Notes under the pieces: generated by a model
Databases searched by the model: none
Told to the model about the DNA's origin: nothing
What the model saw: the letters and a program-made list of their open reading frames with translations, nothing else
Assembly (NCBI RefSeq): GCF_000020125.1
Contig: NC_010676.1
Coordinates: 806,001 to 870,000 of the forward strand
DNA from: Paraburkholderia phytofirmans PsJN
GTDB lineage: Bacteria; Pseudomonadota; Gammaproteobacteria; Burkholderiales; Burkholderiaceae
Direction: 5' to 3'
Length of the DNA: 64,000 bases
Made by a program: the position numbers and the translations under genes
Part shown: in pieces, positions 36,492 through 46,200 of the stretch
Numbering within the stretch: position 1 is the stretch's first letter
How the letters are laid out: every line of letters begins with the position of its first letter

Positions 36492-36690
36492 CGCCGCCCG
36501 AATTCATACCAAGCCGGACGTGCGCGTTTCCGCCGCTCCACTGGCGTGGCGATTTTGTATAACACCCCGGTCATGCTGTTTGGCGGATTGGCGCCGTTCT
36601 ATATCTCGCTGGTGGCGCGCTTCACGGATGCGCGCTTCATTCCATCGAGCTACCTGTTCGGCGCCGTGCCGCTGGCGCTCGTCACGCTAG
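36492..36690 (+). pseudogene. Remnant of an MHS-type MFS transporter
   Basis: In one plus frame the stretch reads STGVAILYNTPVMLFGG and continues LAPFYISLVA to SYLFGAVPLALVTLEL, matching the late-membrane-segment region of MHS/proline-betaine-type MFS permeases (typically YN-x-AVMLFGG-x-APF). There is no start, the upstream part is unrecognisable or frameshifted, and the 3' end runs into the opposite-strand porin gene. It looks like a fossil left by a deletion or rearrangement. Confidence 0.5.
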
Positions 36691-37859
36691 AACTTATGAC
36701 GAATACCGAGGCTGACGATTTCCTGCGTGCGCGAATCTCCCGTGAAGCCGTAGTCAGCCACCGACGCCACCGCGGGTTGCAACTGCTGCGGCGGCGAACT
36801 GCGCGGATTGCGCTGCGTGCCGCTCGCGCGCTGCCAGGCACCGACCAGGTAGAGGTCCGTGCGCTTCGACAGGTTGTAGTCTCCGCCCAGCGAAACCTGG
36901 TTATACGATGCGGACGTGTCGCCCGAGCCGTGCGTATAGGTATAGCCGAGACCTAGCAATGCGGCCGGTGTCACCTGGTAGCCTAAATAGCCGCCGGCTA
37001 CGTTGTAGCGCTCGGTGGAGGCGAACGTCGACGCGCCGTCCGGTTTGTATTGCGCATTGCTATACCGCGCGCTCGCCGTGAACGGGCCGGTGACGAACTG
37101 CACGGCAACCGAAGCGATGCCGATCGACTTCGCCGTTGCGTATGCGCCGTTGACGATCGAATCGATCGTGCCGTCAGACGTGCTCGTGAAGGAGTTGTTC
37201 GGCCGTATGACGCTCGAGTTGGCGTTGTTCATGCGGATGTAGCCTGCTGCCACGCTGAACGGACCCGTCGCGTAAGTTGCCGCACCGGACCACGTTTGCT
37301 GCGAACCCGTCTGGCCCGCCACGCCGCCGAACGCGTACATGCCTTCGAACTGGAAGCCCGACCACGTCGGCGAGGTGTACTTGACCGCGCTATTCGTGCG
37401 CGAACTGTTGTCGTTATTGTCGACGTCGCCCGGAGTCGTGAATGTGCTGCCGAAATAGTTGTCAGCCGTTAGCGGCTGAACCAGGTCGACGAGCGGGTCA
37501 TATTGACGGCCAAGCGTCACGGTACCGTAAGCTTCATGCGCCAGGCCGATGTACGCCTGACGGCCGAACATGCGGCCGCCCTGATTCAGTTGGCCGTTGT
37601 TGATGTCAAAGCCGTTTTCCAACTGGAAGATCGCCTTCAGGCCGCCACCGAGATCTTCCGTGCCTTTCAAGCCCCAGCGGTTGCCCTGCAGGTTGCCGCC
37701 GGCCAGTTGGTACAGGTTCTTGCCGTCGGGATTGGCGTTGTGCACGAACTGGAACGCTTCATCGATGACGCCGTAAAGGGTAACGCTGCTTTGTGCATGT
37801 ACTGCGCCGGTTGCGCTGAGCAGTGCAAGCGAGACGGTAGATAGAGCGATTCGTTTCAT
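36687..37859 (-). CDS. General porin (Burkholderia OmpC-like, 16-strand type)
   Basis: ATG 37859 has GGGAGA upstream and begins a signal peptide (MKRIALSTVSLALLSATGAV, cut after HAQ). The mature protein opens SSVTLYGVIDEAFQF and contains NRWGLKGTEDLGGGLKAIFQ and the ending IVSLGIRHKF with terminal Phe, all hallmarks of Burkholderia trimeric porins. 390 residues including signal. It lets small hydrophilic solutes cross the outer membrane. An Arg/Ser/Pro-rich stretch near residue 350 is probably an external loop. Its 3' end meets the MFS remnant. Confidence 0.95.
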   Translation of the reverse strand: MKRIALSTVSLALLSATGAVHAQSSVTLYGVIDEAFQFVHNANPDGKNLYQLAGGNLQGNRWGLKGTEDLGGGLKAIFQLENGFDINNGQLNQGGRMFGRQAYIGLAHEAYGTVTLGRQYDPLVDLVQPLTADNYFGSTFTTPGDVDNNDNSSRTNSAVKYTSPTWSGFQFEGMYAFGGVAGQTGSQQTWSGAATYATGPFSVAAGYIRMNNANSSVIRPNNSFTSTSDGTIDSIVNGAYATAKSIGIASVAVQFVTGPFTASARYSNAQYKPDGASTFASTERYNVAGGYLGYQVTPAALLGLGYTYTHGSGDTSASYNQVSLGGDYNLSKRTDLYLVGAWQRASGTQRNPRSSPPQQLQPAVASVADYGFTGDSRTQEIVSLGIRHKF

Positions 37860-38432
37860 CGATTTCTCCCACGCAGACGATTTGTGTGCCGTTGCGAAAC
37901 TGAGCGTAACTCCACTCATTGGGATACCGAAGCAAAAAAACGAAAGTCTGTCGCGAAATTCTGACACTTTTTCATGCATGTATTTCGGGCCAGGATCAAA
38001 TCGAAAGCGTGTGCCCGTGCACAAAAAATATCTGATAGAAATTCTGCGGCTGTTTCATAGCAATGGCGGACTGTGCACGCTGCTCGACGAGGGATTCTGT
38101 CTTGTTGGATTGCGGCATACAAAGACACGAAAAAGTGTTCGATACAGTCAGACATCGCCGCTCGTCGATTTCACCAAACACTTTCGTCGTAAAGATCAAA
38201 GCCAGTTTATTTTCAAATGGTTAGGATCGCTGAGAGCGTAAGCGAATCCGGCCTGGCATAACCCATGCGTTGGCGGCCGCGGGCGCAACGGCGACGCGTT
38301 TCGCGCGTTCGCCGCAGCGAGCAACCGGTCGCAGACGCTGGCGCGCATTGGTTGCGTACGAGCTTTTGATAAGGCAGGGGCGTGTGGTCCCGTAGCGAAG
38401 CTACGCGATGGTCTACGTCGCTGCATGCGGTT
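37860..38432. other. Long intergenic region upstream of the porin
   Basis: About 570 bases, less GC-rich than its surroundings near the porin side (37900-38230). An inverted repeat AAAGTGTT (38132-38139) / AACACTTT (38177-38184) with 37 bases between may be a paired operator. No protein-like ORF was accepted. A long porin leader is possible. Confidence 0.35.
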
Positions 38433-39500
38433 TCACACCGGCCCAATGCACCGGCGCGCTTCCTCGCTCGACAAGACGCCGCGGTCCTTGCGATTCGCGG
38501 CGCTGGCCGCGTAGACGTCCTTGCGGGCGTGCGTGATGCCGAGCGGTTCGAAGCCGTGGGCCGGGTTGAATGCCATCTGGTTGATGTGCGCTTCGTCGGC
38601 GGCGGATGGCGGCGACGCGATTTCCACTACGCCGATCGCGATCGGCGTGCCCGCCCATACCACCGATGCATCGTTGACCGGCGTGCTTTCTTCATCCACG
38701 AAAAACTGCGCGCAAAGTTGCCACTTGAGCGGCGCTTTTTTCAGCCGGTTCAACAGGTCTTCGCGCAGGTAGTCGTCGCTGTGACGCTCGCCATCGGTCC
38801 CAGGCGGCGTCGCGTCTTCGGGTTGCAGCGAGTACTTGATAGCCGCGGGTCCGAGCTTCACGACCGAGCCCCAGAAGCGTTCGGTCGTGAGACTTTCGAC
38901 GGGGTGGAGTGCCGTCTCTCTCGCCAGGATCGCGACGATGCGGGCTGCCTCCACGGGCCCGAGTTTGCCGCTCAACAGTTCGATCGACGCCTGCTCCAGT
39001 GCGCCAAACGCGCCCTTGGCGATCTGCGCGACGAGGATATCGGCGAAATCCATGAACTGCACCGCGTTTCGCGCGTGCGAGCGGCCGCCCTCGTTGGTCA
39101 TGAGCAGGTCGGTTTCAACGCCTTGGGCGGTGAAGAACTTGATGGCGACGCCGCGAACGTCGGCGGCATGGTCGGAGAAAGGACAGGGCTGGCCGTTCGA
39201 AAAACGGCAGGCGACCCGATAGTAAAGCGAGCGCTCCAACTCATCCTGTTTCGCGAAAGGGCCATGCTTGAGCGCAGTGGGTATCGTTTCGAAGATCCTC
39301 AGCGTGCCGAAGGCGCCGAGCGTTTGCTTCTGGTGCTGGCCGCGGTCGATGCGTCCGTCAAGATGAGTCGCGTTGCTCCCGGCAATCGTCACCTGCTGCG
39401 CCTTGATTTTTTCGACGAGCAGTGCGATCGCCTGAGCATTGTCCGGTTGGTCGATCCAGCCGGTGCCGCGTTCTGCCATGTCGGGGGAGTCGTTGGCCAT
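38433..39500 (-). CDS. Catalase-like (SrpA/heme-catalase superfamily) protein
   Basis: A 355-residue protein with the catalase-core strands GQHQKQTLGAFGTLRIF (candidate distal His55), RVACRFSNG and DVRGVAIKFFT, followed by NEGGRSHARNAVQFMDF. It is shorter than classical catalases (about 480-750) and lacks the canonical RVVHAKG wording, so it fits the small catalase-related/SrpA-like group whose members act as peroxidases or oxygenases using haem. AGAGGACG precedes the ATG. Located in the cytoplasm (no signal peptide). Monocistronic. Confidence 0.78.
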   Translation of the reverse strand: MANDSPDMAERGTGWIDQPDNAQAIALLVEKIKAQQVTIAGSNATHLDGRIDRGQHQKQTLGAFGTLRIFETIPTALKHGPFAKQDELERSLYYRVACRFSNGQPCPFSDHAADVRGVAIKFFTAQGVETDLLMTNEGGRSHARNAVQFMDFADILVAQIAKGAFGALEQASIELLSGKLGPVEAARIVAILARETALHPVESLTTERFWGSVVKLGPAAIKYSLQPEDATPPGTDGERHSDDYLREDLLNRLKKAPLKWQLCAQFFVDEESTPVNDASVVWAGTPIAIGVVEIASPPSAADEAHINQMAFNPAHGFEPLGITHARKDVYAASAANRKDRGVLSSEEARRCIGPV

Positions 39501-39702
39501 GCTCGTCCTCTATCAAGGGGCGCTGCGATGGGAATGCGTCTACGTCTTCGTCGGGATAGCGGTCGTGCTGCTGGTGGGACGCATGGATGTGCACTACATC
39601 GTAGACTACGACGCAATCGAACGCATCATCGCTCGAGCAGTTGGCGCGTGATCGCGGCGCTCGCGTCGATCGACGCGAGCGCACGCGCGGCGGTTCACCC
39701 TT

Positions 39703-40410
39703 TTAGTGTACGCCCGACGGATTCGGCGGCGGCAATGCCGGATCGAGCTTGGCGGACTCTCTGACGAGTTGTTCCGTCATCGCGGCGCCGACCGCGTTCG
39801 AGCCGCGATGCGGCTGATCATCGTGCACGAAAGCCTGGGGATCGGGTGGCGGCAGCGCCGGATCGAGTTTGGCGGATTCCCTGACGAGTTCGTCCGTTGC
39901 CGGGGACGAGACCGAACTCGAATCTCGGCGGTGCAGACTGTCACGGCCGCGGGCGGGTTGCACAACGGTGGCTGTTTTTGAATCGTTGCCGGCGAGGACG
40001 GTGGCTACTGCGGGCGTTTGCACGGTTTGCGGGCGCGGTTGTGCTGGCTGCGCCGGTTGCTGCGGCAATTGCGCGGCGCGCTGCGTTGACGGTTCGGGCG
40101 TTGCTGCACGTGCTGGTGCGGGGGCAGGTGCCGACGTGATATGTCCCTGCGCGGATTGAGCGGGGATTTGCGCGGCGACGCGCGCGGTGTCATCCGCGTT
40201 TGCACCCGGAGACGGCGCGCCGTTTGCGTTGCCGGCATTCACCTGCAGCGTGCCGGACTGAACCTTGTCCGAAGCCAGCGCTGCAGAGCCGTCCGCAACG
40301 GCGCCAGGATCGCGCGTCGAGGGATCACTTTTGGGGGACAGTAGGTAGACGGCGAATGCGACTTCTGTCAGCACCAGACCGACTACCAATGCTTTTCCGA
40401 TATTCCTCAT
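39703..40410 (-). CDS. Membrane-anchored Pro/Ala-rich protein with duplicated C-terminal motif
   Basis: From ATG 40410 the 235-residue product starts with a transmembrane anchor (MRNIGKALVVGLVLTEVAFA), then a long Ala/Pro/Gln/Thr-rich disordered stretch. The C-terminus has two near-identical copies of a 17-residue element, ELVRESAKLDPALPPPDP and QLVRESAKLDPALPPPNP, separated by about 25 residues. An in-frame ATG at 40458 exists; neither start has a strong ribosome-binding site. I do not recognise a family. The layout suggests a periplasmic protein with a docking tail. Confidence 0.6.
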   Translation of the reverse strand: MRNIGKALVVGLVLTEVAFAVYLLSPKSDPSTRDPGAVADGSAALASDKVQSGTLQVNAGNANGAPSPGANADDTARVAAQIPAQSAQGHITSAPAPAPARAATPEPSTQRAAQLPQQPAQPAQPRPQTVQTPAVATVLAGNDSKTATVVQPARGRDSLHRRDSSSVSSPATDELVRESAKLDPALPPPDPQAFVHDDQPHRGSNAVGAAMTEQLVRESAKLDPALPPPNPSGVH

Positions 40411-40562
40411 AATTAGCCAACGGGTGCTCAGTGCGATGCGATCGAACATCATAACCAACCGGCCGGCCCCGGTTTGTAACGAGAGGTATGCGGAAGTAAC
40501 CGGAATATTCGGCTCACAGCATGCTAGATTGAACTTTTCTCGCCATCAACGGAGTTGTTGCC

Positions 40563-40790
40563 ATGGATACGCATTCGATTCTGGGCATGATCCACGCCGA
40601 AGAGGCATTGCTGGTTTCCATCGTGCGCTCGTTGCCACCGGACGTGCGACGCGCGGTCGCCAACGATTTCCACGAGCAGGCGCAACTCGCCGAGACCTCG
40701 CAGCTGAATCCCTCCACCGACCGCGAGGCGAGCGACGCGTTCAAGGCTCACATCCGGCGGCTGTCGAATATGCTTGCTTCGCTATCCTGA
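40563..40790 (+). CDS. Small helical protein (75 aa), unrecognised
   Basis: ATG 40563 follows ACGGAG by 8 bases. The 75-residue sequence MDTHSILGMIHAEEALLVSI onward is amphipathic-helical with balanced charges (HIRRLSNMLASLS end) and no signal peptide. It is a credible small cytoplasmic protein, conserved in style with small Burkholderia hypotheticals. Function unknown. Confidence 0.6.
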   Translation: MDTHSILGMIHAEEALLVSIVRSLPPDVRRAVANDFHEQAQLAETSQLNPSTDREASDAFKAHIRRLSNMLASLS

Positions 40791-40866
40791 CGAGACAGGG
40801 GATGCTCCGGGAGTGCCTGAATGCCCTATAACGACAAACTTTTAAAGTACGGAGCGACACCGCAGC

Positions 40867-41700
40867 ATGCTTAGACTACTTACATCGATCCTTGTATCCA
40901 GTGCGGTCTTGCCGGCATTCGCACAACCCAACGACGCGAACACCGCGCAAGCCGCCACGTCAAAAGCCGGTGGCCCATCGATGGCCGCCGTGTTCGCTCC
41001 GAGCGGCACGCTGCGCGCGTCGATCAATCTCGGCAACCCCGTGCTGGCCGCGCTCGATCCGGCGACGGGCCAACCCGTCGGCGTATCCGTCGATCTCGCC
41101 ACCGAATTAGCCAAACGGCTCGGCGTGCCGCTGCAACTCGTCGCGGTGAATTCGGCGGGCGCGTCGGTCGAGAATGTCGAGCAGGGCAAGGCCGACATCG
41201 GTTTCTTCGCCGTCGATCCAAAGCGTGGACAGGAAATCGCTTTCACGAAGCCGTACGTGCTGATTGAAGGCTTTTATCTCGTGCGCGACGGTTCACCGAT
41301 CACCACGAACGAGCAGGTCGATCAAGCCGGCGTGACGGTCGCGGTCGGCAAAGGCAGTGCCTACGATCTGTTTCTGACACGCGAGCTGCACCACGCGACA
41401 CTGGTCCGCATTCCGACTTCGCCCGCGGTCGTACAGGGTTTTCTAGACCAGCATCTGGACGTGGCCGCTGGCGTCAAGCAGCAACTCGAGAAAGACGCGG
41501 CCGGCAAAAATGGGCTGCGAATACTGGATCAGCGCTTCATGGTGATCCGTCAGGCAATGGGCGTACCCAAAGCAAAAGGCGATGACGCCGCCGCGTACCT
41601 GTCGAAATTCGTCGAGGACATGAAGGCGTCCGGCTTCGTCACGGCGTCGCTGGCGCGGCATCAGATCGCCGGCGCGGTGGTGGCGAAAGAGAGCGACTAA
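40867..41700 (+). CDS. Periplasmic solute-binding protein, family 3 (amino-acid/polar type)
   Basis: The 277-residue protein has a signal peptide (MLRLLTSILVSSAVLPAFAQ) and the SBP_bac_3 core: LRASINLGNPVLAAL, VGVSVDLATELAKRLGVPL, VEQGKADIGFFAVDP (the GxxD ligand loop) and FTKPYVLIEGFYLV. It binds a polar small molecule in the periplasm. No permease or ATPase genes are adjacent, so it is an orphan binding protein or serves a transporter encoded elsewhere. Single gene; convergent with the RND operon's last gene. Confidence 0.85.
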   Translation: MLRLLTSILVSSAVLPAFAQPNDANTAQAATSKAGGPSMAAVFAPSGTLRASINLGNPVLAALDPATGQPVGVSVDLATELAKRLGVPLQLVAVNSAGASVENVEQGKADIGFFAVDPKRGQEIAFTKPYVLIEGFYLVRDGSPITTNEQVDQAGVTVAVGKGSAYDLFLTRELHHATLVRIPTSPAVVQGFLDQHLDVAAGVKQQLEKDAAGKNGLRILDQRFMVIRQAMGVPKAKGDDAAAYLSKFVEDMKASGFVTASLARHQIAGAVVAKESD

Positions 41701-41732
41701 CGTCTCAAGCGAACAGATCGGCGAGTCAGGGC

Positions 41733-43241
41733 TTAGGGCGACGCATTTTGCTGCCCCGGCTTGCGTGGGTCTCTCAGTTCGCTATCCGACCAGCCGCCTC
41801 CCAGATCGCCGATCAACGACGCCGCATCGAGCAAGCGTGTTTGCTGCACGTTCAAAGCGGTTTGCTGGAGATTCAGTTGAGTGGCTTGCGCAGTCGCGAC
41901 CGTCGTAAAGTCCACCGTCCCCGCCTGATATTCATTGCGCGCGATCTCGGTTCCGCGTGTCGCGTCGCGCACGGCGCGCTCCAGCACCTCGGATTGCTGC
42001 GCGAGGATGCGCAAGCCGGCCAGGTCGTTCTCCACGCCTTGAAACGCCGTCAAAACCGTGCCGCGATAACTGGCCACGGCCGCTTCATACGAAGCTTTTG
42101 CCGCATCGACCTGCGCGCTGCGCTGGCCGCCGTCGAACAGCGTCTCGGTCGCCTGACCGCCCAACGACCACACATAGTTGCCGATATGCAGCAGGCCGGC
42201 CAACGGCGACTGCGTGAAGCCGTCCAGCGCCGACAGCGAAATCGTCGGGTAATACGCGGCGACGGCCACGCCGATCGCGGCGTTCTGCGCCGCCATCTGG
42301 CGCTCGGCGGCGGCAATGTCGGGCCGGCGCTGCAGCAGCGTGGACGGTACGCTGACCGGAATGGACGGCAGCGTCGGCAGCGTGGTGTTCTGGGCGATGT
42401 CGAGCTCTTCCGGATTCTTGCCGACCAGCACGGCGATCGCATGAACGTTCTGCGCGCGCGCGACGCCCAGCGCGATCAGACTCGATTGCGCCGACTCCAG
42501 TTGTGTCTGCGCGCTCACCAGATCGGACGGCGGCACGGTGCCTGCTCTGTCCTGTTCGGCGACGACGCGCAGAGATTGCTGGAACGCGTCGACCGTGTGA
42601 GTGAGCAGATCGATATTCGCATCCGTCACGCGCAGATCGATGATCGCGTTCGCCAGCGCGATCTGTTCGGAGAGCGTGGCGTTCGCGAGCGTCGCCTGGC
42701 TCGCTTGCGCGGTGGCGGCGCTCTCCTCGATATTGCGGCGCACGAGTCCCCACAGGTCGGGCGCCCAACTGGCGTTGGCTTCGAGCGAGCCGGCGTTGTT
42801 GATACGCTGAAAACTGCTCGCACCCGCAAGGCCGCCGAGTGAGCCGCTGCTGAAATTGCCGGTCGACGAACGTGAGCGGGTCGCCGACCCGGTCACGCCA
42901 ATCGTCGGAAACAGGGCGCTGCGCGCAAGCCGCACTTCGGCCAGTGCCTGCTGGTAGTTCGCATAGCTTTGGCGCACGGTCTGGTTCGAGACCGACACGA
43001 GCGGTTCGAACTCATCCATCAGCGGATCGTTGAAGCCTGTCCACCAATCGCCTTTTGGAGCCTCGGCGGCAGGTTGCGCTTCGGTCCAGCCAGGCAGTTC
43101 TTTCCACGCGGCCGGCGTCGCGACGGGCGGGCGATGATAGTCGGGGCCGACCGTGCAGCCGCCTGTCAACACCGCCGATAACACGGTCGACAACACCAGC
43201 GTCGCGCCGGCCAGTCGGGTGGGGGAGATCGTCTTCATCAT
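41733..43241 (-). CDS. NodT-family outer-membrane efflux lipoprotein (RND OMF)
   Basis: 502 residues starting MMKTISPTRLAGATLVLSTV with a lipobox-like LTGGC, then the NodT opening TVGPDYHRPP and two structural repeats of TolC-like alpha-helical barrel. The start overlaps the stop of the upstream pump by 4 bases (ATGA), giving translational coupling. It forms the outer-membrane exit duct for the pump pair. It is the last gene of the operon. The open frame running on to 44528 is shadow of the pump gene. Confidence 0.92.
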   Translation of the reverse strand: MMKTISPTRLAGATLVLSTVLSAVLTGGCTVGPDYHRPPVATPAAWKELPGWTEAQPAAEAPKGDWWTGFNDPLMDEFEPLVSVSNQTVRQSYANYQQALAEVRLARSALFPTIGVTGSATRSRSSTGNFSSGSLGGLAGASSFQRINNAGSLEANASWAPDLWGLVRRNIEESAATAQASQATLANATLSEQIALANAIIDLRVTDANIDLLTHTVDAFQQSLRVVAEQDRAGTVPPSDLVSAQTQLESAQSSLIALGVARAQNVHAIAVLVGKNPEELDIAQNTTLPTLPSIPVSVPSTLLQRRPDIAAAERQMAAQNAAIGVAVAAYYPTISLSALDGFTQSPLAGLLHIGNYVWSLGGQATETLFDGGQRSAQVDAAKASYEAAVASYRGTVLTAFQGVENDLAGLRILAQQSEVLERAVRDATRGTEIARNEYQAGTVDFTTVATAQATQLNLQQTALNVQQTRLLDAASLIGDLGGGWSDSELRDPRKPGQQNASP

Positions 43242-46200
43242 GCGCTCGTATCCGGTGCTTCGCCGCGGCGATTCCACGGCAGGCGCGCGGACCATCTTGC
43301 CAGTCTCGCGCGCAGCCGGTCGAGATACAGATAAATCACCGGCGTCGTGTACAACGTAAAAACCTGGCTGACCAGCAGGCCGCCCATGACCGTCACGCCG
43401 AGCGGCTGGCGCAGCGACGCGCCCTGGCCGATGCCGATCGCGAGCGGCACGGCGCCCAGCACGGCGGCGGCCGTCGTCATCATGATCGGGCGCAGCCGCA
43501 CAACCGCGGCCTCGTGAATCGCATCGCGCGCGTTCATGCCTTCGTGGCGCTGCAACTGAATTGCGACATCGACCATCATGATGCCGTTTTTCTTGACGAT
43601 GCCGATCAGCAGAATGATGCCGATCATCGCGATCACCGAAAAGGGCGTGCCGAAAATCAGCAAGGCCAGCGTGGCGCCAATGCCCGCCGACGGCAGCGTC
43701 GACAGAATCGTGAGCGGGTGCACCGTGTTCTCGTACAGCACGCCGAGCACGAGATACACCACCACCAGCGCGGCGAGAATCAGGAGCGGCACGGCGCCCA
43801 TCGACTGCGCATACGCTTGCGCGGCGCCCGCAAATGCGCCATGCACCGATGCGGGCATACCGATGTCGCGCTCCGCTTGCGCAATGATCTGGCCGGCCTC
43901 GCTCAGCGATCCGCCTGCGGGCAGATTGAACGAGATGGTGCCGGCGACGAGTCCGCTCTGGTGGTTCACCTGCGTCGCGGTGTGGCTGTTCGAGAACGTC
44001 ATCAGCGCGGCGAGCGGCACCATGGTTTCGGCCGCGGTACTGTCCGCGCTGCCGCTCGAATTGCCGCCCTTGCTGTTCGAGATGCTGTTGGTCTGCTGGT
44101 TCGCTTCGGCATCGGCATTCAGCGAATTCGTGTTCGCGCTGGTGCTCGACGCACTGCTGACAGCCGCCCGCTGCTGCACGGCTGTGACGGTAGCGCGCGA
44201 CATCTGCGTCTGCTGCGTGCCGTTCGCATTGCCGGCGGCGGTGCTCAGGTAGATCTGATTGAGCGCTTGCGGATACTGCCAATAGGCCGGCGCGACTTCC
44301 ATCACCACGAAGTACTGATTCAACGGGTTGTAAATGGTCGACACGGTGCGCTGGCCGAAAGCGTCGTACAGCACGTTGTCGATCTGGTTCGGCTGAAAGC
44401 CATAGCGGGTAGCGGTCGCGCGGCTGAAGTTCACATAGGTCTGCAAGCCGTTCTGTTGCAGGTCCGAGTTCACGTCTTCCATCTTGCTGCGATATTTGCC
44501 GAGTTCGGTCACGAGTTTCGGCACCCACGTGAAGAGCGCGTTCGCATCGTCGCTGGTGAGCGTGTACTGGTATTCGGCCGCGGCCTGGCGTCCGCCGATT
44601 TGCAGATCCTGCTGCGCCTGCAGGAAGAGCCGTGCTCCGGAAACCGCGTTGAGCTTCGGCCGCAAGCGGTTGACCACTTCAGTCGCCGATAGATGGCGTT
44701 GCGCGAGCGGCTTGAGTTCGATGAACACGTTCGCGGTATTCAGCGCACGACCGCCGGTGAAGCCCGCGACCGAAGCCACCGCCGGATCCTGCTTTACGAT
44801 CGACTGCAATTGCGCGAGCTTCTTTTCCATGGCGCTGAACGAGACGCTTTGATCGGCGATGATCTGCCCGATCAGTATGCCGGTGTCCTGCTCCGGGAAG
44901 AACGTTCCGGACAGCAGCCGCGCAAGAAACACGTTGGCCACGAGCAGGCCGATCAGCAGCAGGACGACTGCGAGCGCATGGTCGAGCGCCGTCGCGAGCG
45001 AGCGGGAATAAGCCTGCTTGAATCGCTCGAACTGCGCCTCGATCCAGCGGGCCCAGCGCGCCTTCGAATGCATCGCGCGTTCGTGGCTGAGCAGGTAGGC
45101 GCACATGACCGGCGTAACGGTCAGCGAGATGATCAGCGACAAGATGATCGCGATCGACAGCGTGACCGCGAACTCGTGGAACAGCAGCCCGACAATGCCC
45201 GGCATCAACAGGATCGGCAAGAACACCGCGATCAGCGAGAGGCTCATCGAGATCACGGTGAAGCCGACCTCGGCGCTGCCGCGCAGCGCGGCTTCTTTCG
45301 GCTCGAGCCCGGCTTCGAGATGACGCACGATGTTTTCCAGCACCACCACGGCGTCGTCGACCACGAAGCCGGTGCCGATGGTCAGCGCCATCAGTGAGAG
45401 GTTGTCGATGCTATAGCCGAGCAGATACATCGGTCCGAACGCGCCGACGATCGACAGCGGCAGCGCGACCGCCGGAATCAGCGTGGCGCGCGGCGACAGC
45501 AGGAACACGAACACCACGCCCACCACCAGCAGCACCGCGATGAACAGCGTGCGCTCCGTATCGGCCACAGAGGAGTTCACGGACTCCGAACGGTCGATCG
45601 CGACGTTCACATGAATCGCGCTCGGCAACGCGGCCTCGATGATCGGCAGACGTGCGCGAATTTGCCCGACTGTCTGCACCACGTTGCTGCCCGGCGTCGG
45701 ATAAACGATCACGAGCACCGCCGACTTGCCGTTATAGAGCCCGGCATTGCGGATGTTTTCATTCGAATCGCGCACCTGCGCGACGTCGCGCAGCAGCACG
45801 GGTGCGCCGTCGCGATAGGCGATCACCACGTCGCGATACGGCGCAGCCTTGCTGATCTGATCGTTCGACGTGACAACATAGCGTTGTTCGCCCTGATCGA
45901 CATGGCCTTTCGCGCTGTTCGCATTGGCCGCGCCGATCGCCGCGCGCACGTCTTCGAGGCCGATGCCGTAACTGTTCAGTTTGCCCGGCTCCAGCTCGAC
46001 GCGCACCGAGGGCAACGCGCCGCCGCCGAGCGTGATCTGCCCCACGCCGGTGATCTGCGACAACTGCTGCTGGATCACGGAATCGGCGGAGTCGTAGAGC
46101 TGGGCTTTGGTCAGCGTGTCGGAGGTCAGCGAAAGCACCATGATCGGCGCGCCGGCCGGGTTGTACTGGCGATAGGTCGGATTGCTGCGCAGCGTGGTGG

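Noticed and set aside
43242..44528. An upstream extension of the NodT-type gene giving a 931-residue protein
   Set aside because: The extra part is in a shifted frame inside the MdtC-like gene and has no outer-membrane-factor features; the lipoprotein signal starts at 43241.
43055..44692. Plus-strand ORF of 545 residues opposite the MdtC-like gene
   Set aside because: Antisense frame; His/Arg/Gln composition only, no motif.
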